Positions 1-10,775 of a stretch of DNA of 60,071 nt are shown here, in pieces. A program made the translations under genes and the position numbers. This DNA is from Zygnema cylindricum (taxonomy: Eukaryota > Streptophyta > Zygnematophyceae > Zygnematales > Zygnemataceae): assembly GCA_037447655.1 (NCBI GenBank), contig JBBHKE010002255.1, positions 1 to 60,071 on the forward strand, read 5' to 3'. A model generated the notes under the pieces. That model was not told the DNA's origin. It saw only the letters and a program-made list of their open reading frames with translations, and searched no databases. Every line of letters begins with the position of its first letter. Within the stretch, counting starts at the first letter, position 1.

Positions 1-38
<38 letters not shown>

Positions 39-330
39 CCCCCTCCCCCCCTCCCTCTCTCGCTCTCTACCTCTCTCCTCCCCTCTCTCTCTCTCTCTCC
101 CTCTCTCTCTCCCCCCTCTCCCCCCCCCCCTTCTCTCTCCGTCTTCTCTCTCTTTCTCTCCTTCAACTGTCTATCTTCTCCCTCCATTTTTCTCTCTGCC
201 ACTCTGCTGGTTTCTCGCTCTCCCTCTCTTTCTTTTTATTCTCTCATTCTGTCCTCTCTCTCTCTCCCTTTCTCTCCCTCTTACGATCTTTCTCATTCTG
301 CAGTTCTGAAGTCCGTCTCCCTCTTTGTCT
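1..330. repeat. Poly-C run and C/T-rich microsatellite at window edge
   Basis: The first 35 bases are uninterrupted C, followed by about 300 bases of C/T-rich simple sequence made of CT and CCT runs. No coding signal is convincing here; open frames in the tract are composition artefacts. A contig starting inside poly-C suggests an assembly break, since G/C homopolymers recur next to repeats at about 7.1 and 12.9 kb. Confidence 0.9.
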
Positions 331-821
331 TTTGTGACTCTTCTCCCTTCTTTTTGCCAGTTTCTTCTTTTTCCTCGCTCTCTTTTGTCTCTCTCTCCCT
401 CGCTGTCTCTTCCAGGGGTAGAAATGAGATGCAAAATGTTGTACTTTACCTTCAATTTATGAATCTCCTTTCTCATTAGTTGGCAAATGGTTTTAAAACT
501 GTATTTGTCTCTTTTTTTTTTTTTTAACGTATTTTTTCCCCTTTCTTTTGTTCAGTCTCTGAAAAAATGTAATTTAGTTTCTCTAATCTCCACCATTAGC
601 CTTCCATTTTTTTTTTCTGTAGTTCAAACAATGTACAGTTTTCTTTTGTCTCGCTTTTCTTTTTTTTAAATGCTTTTCTTATTGATCTCAATTTTCACTC
701 AAGCTTTCCTTTAACCTGAAGTTTTATGTTTGATGAACGACTTATCATATTGTTTTTTTTAGTTGTTGTCTTCTTTTTTTCTGATGTTTTTTTTTTTTTT
801 TTGTTGTTGTGTTTTTTTTAG

Positions 822-899
822 AGAAGGGATCCCAAATTCCGCGAATCTGATAATGATGAGCTTCCTGTTCGACGAGGCGTTCAAATGATGGAAATTTAG
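822..899 (+). CDS. Possible terminal exon of an unidentified plus-strand gene
   Basis: After a long T-rich tract with a good acceptor (poly-T then AG at 820-821) there is a 26-codon open stretch ending in TAG at 897-899. It reads roughly RRDPKFRESDNDELPVRRG and then VQMMEI. The base composition is balanced, unlike the T-rich surroundings, and AATAAA-like signals follow within 300 bp. The rest of the gene would lie upstream, in the preceding intron and outside the window. I do not recognise the protein. A competing acceptor two bases downstream would change the phase. The call rests only on splice signal and composition. Confidence 0.3.
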   Translation, partial: RRDPKFRESDNDELPVRRGVQMMEI

Positions 900-3600
900 A
901 GAGGATAAACTTTTAAAAGTTTTTTTATTTCAAAGTTGATATCTAAAACTGAAAAGTTTCAAAACATTTTCTGCCATTAGAAGCGAAACTTTTTTTTTCC
1001 TTTGGCTGGTTTTGAGATCAGTATACATACATGTATAAAATAGTAATGAAAAAAAAAAACTTTTCCTGGTGAAATCGAGTCATAGAAATCATTTATTTTA
1101 TATTTTGAGTACATTCTTCTATAGAGAGGATTACTTTGAAGAATGGAGAATAGTGTGATTGAGGGAAGGTTTAATTTCGAAAATGGCGATAATAAAATAA
1201 AAGGTCGACTTTTTGAAATTCAGGATTTTAGTTTCAGTTGGTAGTGGGATAAAGGATCTGATTTTATTTTTTGAGGATCTTCTCTCTGAAACAAATAGGA
1301 AACTTTGAATGTATTTCTATTTTTAAGTTTTTTTTTTTTTTTGGTACATTCAAGATTCGCAGCATGTAAAAAACTTCTGACGTGTGATTGAAAGTGAAAC
1401 TTGAAGGACCATTGCAAAAATAAATTTATATTTTTTTTATCTTTGAATTTTATTTATTTCTATTTTGTTTTCTTTATGTTTCACTTAATGTTCTATAAGT
1501 AAACCAATGGCTGGAAAGTGAATAAACTAATTGACTTATTCGAAAAGTCAATTGTTTCTATGAATGTGTGCCAATATTCCCAAGGAACTTGTTATTGTGA
1601 GGTTTTTCAAACTAAAAATCTTGGAAAACTTGAAAGATTTATTTACTCCAAAACTTTTTGTCTTTGGTATAATGCATGTTGTGAATGTTGTAAATAACAA
1701 AAAGGAAAAACCTTAAGAAAAACCTTAAGAAACCTTGAAAGCCTTCTAGGTGTTTGTCATCCAACAGTATATAAACAGGAGAATTGACGAAATAAAGGAA
1801 AAAGGGAAAAAATATATCTAACTTTAAAAATAAATGAATAAATAAATAAAAATGAGAAGTTGAAGATGTTGTGGTCTAACAATATTACATATTAGATGTC
1901 AAGACTTGTCTTTTTCCTGCGCGTCCGTTGGAGGAAGTGCTAGAGTAGTTGACCATCCCTCAAGTTGATTTTTTTTACTCCCTTTATTTATTTATTTTCT
2001 TCCCTTTTTTTTTTTCCCTCCCATAAAACATCAATCTCATCAGTATAGCATAATTCCCATGATTGTAAAATGCTTATTTTTTTAAGCAAATATCATGTCA
2101 ACATTAGCTCATGTACTCTGATGTCAAATTTATTGTCGTTTTTTTTCAGTTCTTGATTCAAAAGAGTCAATTTTGTTTTTTGTAAAAACTATACGTGGGT
2201 AGTGGTTACTTATTAGTGAAAAATATGGAAATTTTACGCAAAACATGGAAACTGACCATCTTTGTGGGCTATTGGGTTATTTATAACTTCAACAAGTAAT
2301 ATCGTAAGTTAACAATATCGAGTGAGAGGGGGAAAATGACTAATTATGAATAAATTATAATAATGTACTTAATTACTAATTAATAATTAAATGACCAACT
2401 AGCACCTGGCTTTCTTTCCTTGGGCCTCGTCTTCAAAATTCGCTAAAAAATAATAATTGCTTTAACAAATATAGTTGATCATGGCTATTTCAAGGCAGAA
2501 AAAAAAAATACCCATCTTCCTACACTAAATTCGTATGATACATTCTAATTGTGAACTTACACTTACGATTGCCCTATGTAATTTGTTCGCAAGGATATTA
2601 AACAACACAAGAAAAAATGAAGGATTAGCACCAAATGTTAAGACTTTCTATTGAACATAAAAAACAAGTTAATTTTTACTATTTACTAGTTTTTACTATT
2701 AGTAAGGGGAATAAGAGAATAGTAGGAATTCATAGTAGGAATAGGAATAGTGGTTGAATTTCGACAAAAGTATCTGGTTTTTTTTAGAGTGTAAAATTCG
2801 GTTTTAAATATAGTTTTACACAGGTAAAATGTAGAAACCTCAACTTGTCATTACAATAAAAAACTTACAGCTGCAGTAGAAGATTGTTATTTGCACACTT
2901 TTGCAAGAGTTAACATGGTATAAAAATACTGATTTTTGAATACAGAGTATGAATCAAAATGAAATAAGAAATACTTAGTTTCTGTGTGGCATCAGGGGAA
3001 AAAACCTGAAAATTTGCAGAAAACATTAAAGTACTGAAAAACACAACCTTACATTGCACATCTTTTTCTTTGTAAAATATGTAATGCTTCTTACACATGT
3101 TTAGGATTCCATTGACGTATAAACTCTAGCAAATGTCTTTTGTCTGTTTCTTGCCCTTTTTCACTTGAACCACTGATAAGTTTCAAAACCAAACCATAAC
3201 TACTGTTACAAGAACCTAAAACACCAGCCTTTCACTTCTCTATTTGTCTATTTCTAGTCCATTTTGTATGGACTATCATCAGTATTTACTAATGCAAGCT
3301 CCAACAGCCAACATCCAGTTGGCCATCATGTGCATAAATTATCATCGGCAATTGCAGAGTTCCCACTATTGACCTGCAGCTCCATTGGCTGATCCAAGTG
3401 GAAAAATCAAATCGCATTATTAACCTCTTTTTCTTTCCCATAGTTGCGCAGTTAATTTTTGTCAGTATGGCAAGCTGATTTTTCTCAGCTGCCTTGCTTT
3501 TGAGCGCCTGCTAATTGCAAATTTACAAGCAACGCTTATGTCAATTTGCTATCTTTTTCGTGTATCTTTTCGAAAATGCATAATAAAATGCTCTTCAATT
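900..3600. other. AT-rich intergenic stretch, nothing recognised
   Basis: About 2.7 kb of AT-rich DNA with many A and T homopolymers. I found no supportable exon, RNA gene or repeat family; the few open frames are short and biased. It lies between the possible plus-strand terminal exon and the 3' end of the minus-strand MinE gene, so it probably includes two convergent 3' UTRs. Confidence 0.5.
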
Positions 3601-5758
3601 TTAGCTCTCACGACTAATAGGTTGTCCCTCTTGACTTTTGTCTTCAGTTTCCACTATATTTTCCACTTCATCTTCCCTCAGACGTGTAGCTTCATCTCTC
3701 CACTCACTAACAGATAATCTCTCTTTTGCTAAAGCCCGATACAATTTATCTGCTCTCTCTTCTTCTCCGCTGAATACCTGTGATATCCGATCCTTGAAAC
3801 CTGTTTCTTGGAATTCTGGTTTTACCCTTCTTACAGGAACTGTTATTGAAAATATGGTTCCATTCTCCACGTCAGCAGTCACATTTAAACCAACGGATTC
3901 ATCATTACTTATATCGACATAATCTGAAATAGCATCAACAATAGTCTCTCTAATCTTCCATTCGAGTTCCTTCGGCAACTCTCCTCTTTCATAAAAAAGC
4001 AAAAGTCGAAGTCGTTCCCTCGCGCAATCAGCACTTCTGTAATTAGCAAACAAGAATAGAAAATATAAATAATTGTCAGATTATAATACTAATCATTATC
4101 AGATGTACATAACAAACTGCACACAACAAATACTAATGATGAGATGACTTTCCTGACACACTGGAGCCATTTCTGGCAATAAGCATGTGTTGCCTTTTAA
4201 ACATGGGACAAAATCGTGGATTGTTCTTCCAAGTATTTTTCTATCATTCTCCAATAAACTTTATCCTGACTGCCAATCAAAGGCAAAAACGGACTGAACT
4301 ACCCCCCTTTTCCTTTCAACAACTCCTCTTTCAAAAAAAAGACAATCAAAGAGTTCCCCCCCTCCGCCTCTCTCTCACTCCCTCCCCTCTCTCCCCCCTC
4401 ACCTTTCTCCCTCTCTGCCTCACGTTCCCTTTCTCCCTCTCTCCCGAATCAATTAAAGCTAGTTTCAAACTGTTATGTGCAATTTTAAGGAAGAAATCCC
4501 ACTTTCAATTAACAATGCTGAATGGAACTAACCCTACAAACTAAATCAATGAACGAGAAAACCAAATCAAAAATTTGGATAATGTGACCATGAAGGAAGT
4601 CGCAAAGATCTCACTGCTCAAAAATGTGAATGTAAAACAAAAAATGTCAAAATACACGACAATGTTCAAAAATATCATGTTAAAAAAAGGAAAACACATG
4701 CAAAAAACTTACGTGAGATGCATTGGACGAGGAGGGAGCAAAACTTCCCAGAACATGGACCAAGCTTTGACCAGCCTTTGGGCCAGACTAAGGTCTTGCT
4801 CCACATGCCATCTTGTCCCTATTCAACAGTAAACAATAAACTTAGGATTAAGATTAGGAAAATTACTAGGATTATAATCAGGATCAGGATGCTTGGGAGA
4901 CACGCAATACTGTCTAACTCTACACTTCAATACTTTGGTAACACATTTGACATTATTTCACAATAAAGAGAAGCACGTAATTTATATCCTCTATCATTGT
5001 CTTTATTATTAGCTTAGTCCTTAGTGTTGGATTAAAAGAATCTAGAACGACCAATGAAAGCTATCAAAATGTAACTGTCAAGGTCACTAATTATTTCCTG
5101 AAGGCACATTATTGTTTGACCATTCTATTCTACTTCTAAATTCTGCGTACTGCTTACTACCTTAGGATAAATAAAGAATCATCAGACAAAGTAGAAGCAC
5201 ATTCATATATTAACCTTAATATGTTTTTATAATCCTTTCCAACGGATCCTCCTATACCTGTAATTGCTGAGCTGTGAGCTAAAGCAGATTGGCGTCTTGC
5301 AAGTCTCCTCCCTGTACGATCATCATCATGGAGTAAACCGTCTTCTGAATGTTGGAGCTTTAAGGATTGAGAAACAATAATTTTGTTCGCACGCCATCCA
5401 CTGACAGAAATGCTCTGTTCACAACAACGTTTAAGGAAAAATGGATTAGAAAAATTTAATTTTAATACTCTGCTCACAAAACATGTGTTCCAATTTATTT
5501 GCCAAGAATTTGTTTGCTCTAAATAGCTGCTCCTTACAACTTTGACGTCGTAGAATAATAGACAAGACAAGAATGGCAGCTGCTTTGTGAATGAAGGCTC
5601 ATCGCAGTTCATATGATTTGCAAACAGATAATTTACAAAAAAAGGAATCAATCAAATACCTTTTTGCCACTCTTACTTCCATGCTTGAGAGAAGAAAGTT
5701 CAACACAACTAATTGAGATACTTCTATGCCCAAAGGCTATTTGAATAGCTGCCATCAT
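3601..5758 (-). CDS. MinE: Plastid division topological specificity factor MinE, nuclear-encoded
   Basis: Exons in transcription order are 5758-5660, 5414-5258, 4818-4713 and 4036-3601. Phases agree at all three GT-AG junctions, giving 265 codons plus stop. MinE dislodges MinD from the inner envelope so that the FtsZ ring forms only at mid-plastid. Exon 1 starts with two ATGs (the first is used here) and encodes a Ser-rich, acid-poor N-terminus typical of a transit peptide. Exon 3 encodes an amphipathic segment with WSMFWEVLLPP, the membrane-targeting part. Exon 4 begins SADCARERLRLLLF and runs to the conserved VPVRRVKPEF (MinE domain about residues 117-195). A charged tail of about 70 residues follows. 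An alternative acceptor at 4794 for exon 3 would remove 8 codons in frame. The family call is strong; the exact N-terminus is inferred. Confidence 0.88.
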
Positions 5759-6905
5759 GTGCTAAACGACTATCGCATAAAATCGTAGTTTTAAGGACAG
5801 TGTAAATGAAATAAGGAATATTGTATGAAGAGAAACCCAGAGATCAGTATTTTTGAAAAAGCAGGAGGATCTATACACTATTGACCAGTAAGATCTTTAA
5901 AAGAAAAGAAGGTCCTCTCTTTCTTCGAGATTAGAGCATCAACTTGGTAAAAGTCCCAGAACAATTTGGCATACTGTAAAGAATTCAATGCCGTATTACT
6001 GTAGAAAGTCCAAAACGTCAAGCGAAAGAAGCAGCAGGAGCGTCTGCAGGAGCAGAAATAAAGCAGTTGTCCTCTGTCAAGAGACGGAAGTTCATAAGTA
6101 CTCTAACGTTCCACTTACTGTAGATTCAAATTTCAAACGCCCATGTGTGAACATAGTTTTCCCTGCCAAATCTGTAATGTGAACATAATTTCAAAATTAT
6201 TCCCACGTGTGAACACTGATTCAAATTTCAAAATTATTCTCACGTGTGAAACAGGATTCAGCAGTCCGAGCGGCTCAACGGCTGGAAGCGAAATTTGCGG
6301 AGATACTTTGAGCCGCAACAATTTGGGGTATCGATTGCGAACGCACGATCAATATAGATGAGGACATTATAACCGTCCGATTGAGAGATTCCCTGCGCCG
6401 GAAATCAAAGTGAGAACGGCGTGCTCCACGGACGTACGGATTTGAATACCGGATCAATATAGGCAGAAAGTACAGTATTGTACTGTACCGTACCGGAACA
6501 GCTACTCAACTCGAAACCGGTTAAACAAAAAGTGTTTTTCATTTTTTCTATCAGCATTGAACTTGGCGACGTGTATTGTAGGATACGTTTTCATGGGACA
6601 TAAAGCAGTGTTAGATTACGGTTTTACAAGTCTTCATGAGACGGTTTGGAGCTGATATGACAAGACGTCGCGAAACCCAAACTGTTTTACGAATTTCGTT
6701 GTCCTCTTTTTTATCGCTTGGCAACTGAATGTCACTAATCTATATATGACACGTTTAGAATCTCTCACAGGATGACCTCCGTCCCTTGGCGTCGTATTCA
6801 GATACTTTTTGTCAGATACTTTCTACAAAGTAGACCGTGAATCTCTATTAGTGTTACTAATACTAATTCGGCACCCCTTAATTTTCACCCTCGAACCCAA
6901 AACAG
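5759..6905. other. Upstream region of MinE, no gene seen
   Basis: This is the presumed promoter and 5' flank of the MinE gene. Short local duplications are visible: the phrase CACGTGTGAACA(C) with TTCAAATTTCAAA recurs three times at about 6125-6250. No RNA gene or supportable ORF was found. The segment ends at the 8-bp target duplication of the 407-bp element that follows. Confidence 0.4.
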
Positions 6906-7312
6906 TACACCGCGAATCGTAATTAGAGTAATGAAAAAATTAGAGTACAAAAACCAATAAAAACAATTAGAGTAATGAACTCTAATTTATGTGATAGAAC
7001 TTTTTCACAGAGGAAGTTTACTCTAATTTATTTAAGTACTCTATATTGGGTTATGTCGGCAATAAATTTCCGCGCTGAAATTATGACCGTACAGGGATGG
7101 TACGGTAAACAGTACGGAAAATGGCCCCCCCCCCCCCCCGAGCGCCCGCCACGGGGGGGGGAGGGGGGGGGCTTTTGAAAAAAAAAATTCGGAAAAAAAA
7201 AAAAAATCTGGAAATTTAGATTCTCCGTACATGGTCTCGATATATTGATTATCGGGTAGCTAAAATTCGATAATATCGAATATCGGCAATAGGTCCTCGA
7301 TACCCAACACTA
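6906..7312. mobile_element. Small non-autonomous DNA element with 8-bp target duplication
   Basis: A 407-bp segment is flanked on both sides by the identical octamer CAAAACAG (6898-6905 and 7313-7320). An 8-bp duplication is the hAT signature. The right end reads CGATACCCAACACTA, the reverse complement of the TAGTGTTGGGTATCG start of the hAT-like element at 37624. The left end is TACACCGCGAATCG, a motif dispersed elsewhere in the window. Inside are a poly-C/poly-G pair (about 7125-7170), A-runs and CGATAT-rich sequence. It has no coding capacity. The unlike ends are odd; the flanking octamer could be chance, but that is unlikely over so short a distance. Confidence 0.55.
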
Positions 7313-7701
7313 CAAAACAGAACTAATAATCAGTGTTGTGTATAGGAAGTAGCCACATGTAAATGGGGGTGTTGCGTACAGGCACTTTCTCATTTGACGT
7401 GATCTCCACCGTGAGAGCACATGTTGGCTTTTAACTTAGCCTCAAAATTGAAATTTAATCGTGAATCGTAAATAGTGTAACTTGATTTGGTCGCGCGTGA
7501 CGACTCGCATTTTTTTCATTTAGTTTGATACTTTCACTCGGGTCCGTTTTATTCTTTTATAATACTTTTACGCGGGTGCAAAGTATATTTCGTTTCGTGC
7601 GATTGAATTTACCGTACAAGACTTTTCGTACTTTAGCTTTGAGAGGTTTCATTTCGCGTCACTCTTCAATTTGCGTCTAAGTTCAATGTAACGATTCGCG
7701 A

Positions 7702-8151
7702 TTATATCTCAATTTTGCGACTCATATTTTCTTTCTCTGGGGATTTTCCTTTGTTTGAAGCTTGGTTTCTTGATTTTTTCTTGCGTTTAGGCGGACTCAT
7801 GGCATTTTCATGAAATGATGTCTGCGTTTGGGGAGGAGACAAGGCAAATGTACATGCAATTGTAGGTTGACAAGGCAAAGGGTGAAATGGAGTTCTAACT
7901 GTGTTAAGAAAAGGATCCAGGTTTACGAAAACCTGAAATGTTGTGGGGAAAGTAGGTAAAGTGATTGGAGGAGAAATCGTAGGTTGTGATTTTGGGGTAT
8001 GTAATGACAATGTCGGGGAAGGTGTAAAATTGGTGTTACCTAAGAGAGAAACAATGGGAAAAGGATTGTTTACGCGAGAAATTGAACGAAGCGTCCCAAG
8101 TGTTTTATTGGTCCGTTGATCCGTTGTGTTTGGCAACGCGTTTTCAGCCAT
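7702..8151 (-). CDS. Unrecognised Pro/Ser/Thr-rich ORF, 149 aa
   Basis: An ATG-initiated frame with a Pro/Ser/Thr-rich body and a basic, NLS-like C-terminal part (PPKRKKKSRN). It has no recognised domain and no splice signals that link it to a neighbour. It lies in repeat-derived DNA immediately downstream, on its own strand, of a duplicated 100-bp unit. It may be an exon or ORF of a decayed transposon, or simply chance. The composition is less biased than that of most shadow frames here, which is the only reason to list it. Confidence 0.2.
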   Translation of the reverse strand: MAENALPNTTDQRTNKTLGTLRSISRVNNPFPIVSLLGNTNFTPSPTLSLHTPKSQPTISPPITLPTFPTTFQVFVNLDPFLNTVRTPFHPLPCQPTIACTFALSPPQTQTSFHENAMSPPKRKKKSRNQASNKGKSPEKENMSRKIEI

Positions 8152-8166
8152 AATTTTTGCCCCACG

Positions 8167-8420
8167 AACAAGCTTCCGTCAAATTCACCATAAATAGTGT
8201 GGATGAAACCAGAAATTAGAACTACACCACAACGAATTTTTTTTTCTTTCTTTTTAAAATGTTATTTTTGTATTTAGTGTGAAGCAAGTTAACGGAAAAA
8301 AACAGCACTCCCGCAAACAAGCTTCCGTCAAATTCACCATATATAGTGTGGATGGAGCCAGAAATTATAAAATTGGACCAAAACAGAAAAATGTTTTCTT
8401 TCTTTTTAAAATGTTTGGTT
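8167..8420. repeat. Two direct copies of a ~100-bp unit
   Basis: The phrase AACAAGCTTCCGTCAAATTC begins at 8167 and again at 8316. Each copy continues with CACCATA(A/T)ATAGTGTGGATG, an AGAAATTA stretch and a TTTCTTTCTTTTTAAAATGTT tail. The 149-bp offset and point differences mark an old local duplication. Confidence 0.8.
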
Positions 8421-10775
8421 TTTATACCTTCCCCGGTGGTTGAAAAACGTCGCTCTGAATATTTTCTCCCGCTCCCTCCCGCTGCCCTGAAAGCCAACTT
8501 GTGTCAGAATGCGAAATAGCGTAATTTGAAGGGGAAACTGGCGCTCAAGGTGAAAGTGGCAGTGAGGGCAACTAGCAGTGGCGCCTTGGCATATTTTTCA
8601 CCTTTTCTGTCGAAGGCCACTGCAGCCTCGAGACCCCTTAAAAAAAACACCGCACAATGTACCAGCGGACAAAAACCAACAGCCCTATACTGCTTTCTTT
8701 CGTAAAAAAATTTCGAAAATTTTTCACACGTGGGAATATGTTTTCGTATTGGTGTAAACGGTTTTGCCGATGTTTTTTATGATAAGTTTGAAGGTGACGT
8801 GACAGTGGGTCGGAAAAACACAAGACGACAAATTTTCGTACATCCTAAGTTCAAGAATGACGCAAATTGTACTTTACAAATTTGCGATTTCTTCGTACGG
8901 TCGCAACTTAGGCAGTACGGCGCTAAGTTTTAAAAGAAAACGACACAAAAAAACCCGAACTTAGCCACATGGGGCCGCACCCCAAGGAGTATTTCCATCG
9001 ACGAACATCTTGCAATCTGTTACGCTGTCGGGACGTAAACGTTAAGCGTCCTGCCCAAACAGGTACGCGTTTTTGTCACTATCCTGACACAATTAACATC
9101 GATAGTGTACGTATGCGCGTATGCATAAGTTCGTTTAACTTTCTCAATCGGGCGGTTAAGATGCAGATCCCGACATCGTGACATAGAACAACTATGTTCG
9201 CGTGGGAAAGTCGACGTCAGCCAATCGGAGAGGAAGCGGACGATTAGTGTTCAACTCCTGTCTACGTCAACTTATCTGAACAGAGTTAGGGTATGTCCCC
9301 ATGTACTTGTAACTTAGTGAACTTACTTTGTATTTCAGCGCGGATCCGCCGGACCCGGTTTTCAAGTGTGCCTATAACTTACGTTTGTGAAGATTGTATA
9401 CGTCGACAACACTTGTGGGCCATATTACACAAAAGAAAAGAAAAGAATATGCCGTGAGCGGCTATTAGAGTTATCAACACTAATTTATTGCCGGTCTTTT
9501 ACGTCCACTGATCCCGAAATAGTATTAATAATTTTTAATTAATCAAACAGTTTTTTTTCAGCTAGTTCTCTCAGCGGTCCCAACCTAACGACGTCATTCT
9601 AAGACTGAAATAGGATTTATAACACTAACATAAAACCCACGCTAATAATTTCTAATAGCGATTCTTTCAGTAGTGTCAAAGCGTGATACTTCTCAAGGTG
9701 TCACCGTTTTACAAAACTCATAACTCATGCCGTTTGGAAATAGACCGTACTATCGCCCAATCACCACCTCATACTTTTGACAAAAACCGACAACCCACGT
9801 CCAGCCTCTCCACTTTTTGGTTTTTTTATTTAAATTCTAGTTTGTGTCCCCCTTTCTCTTCCATACCCACAGAAGTCGTCCTAAGTGTTCTTTCTCCACT
9901 TCAATACACCACTCATGGTTATTAGCGTTGTAGATTTATTAGTGTTAATACGAAATTAGAGTTTATAATACTAATTTAGCGCAAGGAGACGTGGCAAATT
10001 ATAGTGCACTTCCTTAAATCGTGTAGTTAACACCAAGAAAGGTTAGTGGTGTAGTTTTTTCCGTCTTTCGACCTATTTTGCCATTTTGCTACTTCCACGC
10101 GCTTTCTGTTTTCAAGTTTTGTTTTTACCTTTATTATTCTAGTTTCGTTTTCGTCTTCCTTAGGTTTTCCAGTTTCGTTTTTCTGTATTTTTTATTTTTT
10201 TTGTTCCCACGAACTCACCTGATTTACCATTGTGCTTTCGTAATAAAGACGTACACTTAAATAAAGAAACACACCACAAAATCTACAAGCTTGGTAAACA
10301 ACATAAATTTTGAACTTGCTAGCCTGGTCTCACATACTAATAGATTTTTTTCATAGCTACACATAAAAAATAAATATTTCAGCCATCATCTGTTAAAAAA
10401 CAGGGAAAGAACTCTCTCAAAATCGGACCATAAAACGTTTTTCATACACATACATTTCCCATGTAGCTCGGTCAGTTTAACTGAAATAGCTCACATGTAC
10501 TACTAAGATACATCAACTAGTCTGGCTTCTCGATATCCAAACCGTCAATCCCTTAAAAAAAAATAACTTTGAAATTGCACGACTTTTTAGAACATTCTCT
10601 GAGTAACAAAATTTCACCTTCTTTTTGAGGTACAGGAAAGTACATTCTCGTTGATTTCAATACCAAAACCGCCAAAGTAAGAACTTGTGCCTATCTCTCC
10701 CAGACACTAACAACAAAAAAAATAAAACAAAAGAACGAAAAAAGCGATTTCTTGCCCTCGTAGTCCTCAAAATCC
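8420..10775. other. Gene-free repeat-derived stretch
   Basis: No supportable gene. Several short copies of the dispersed ATTAGAGTTATCAACACTAAT-type motif occur (near 9460, 9640 and 9920-9980), which suggests remnants of DNA elements. Open frames are short and lack splice context. The segment ends at the stop codon of the RNF10-like gene, so its last few hundred bases probably contain that gene's 3' UTR. Confidence 0.45.
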
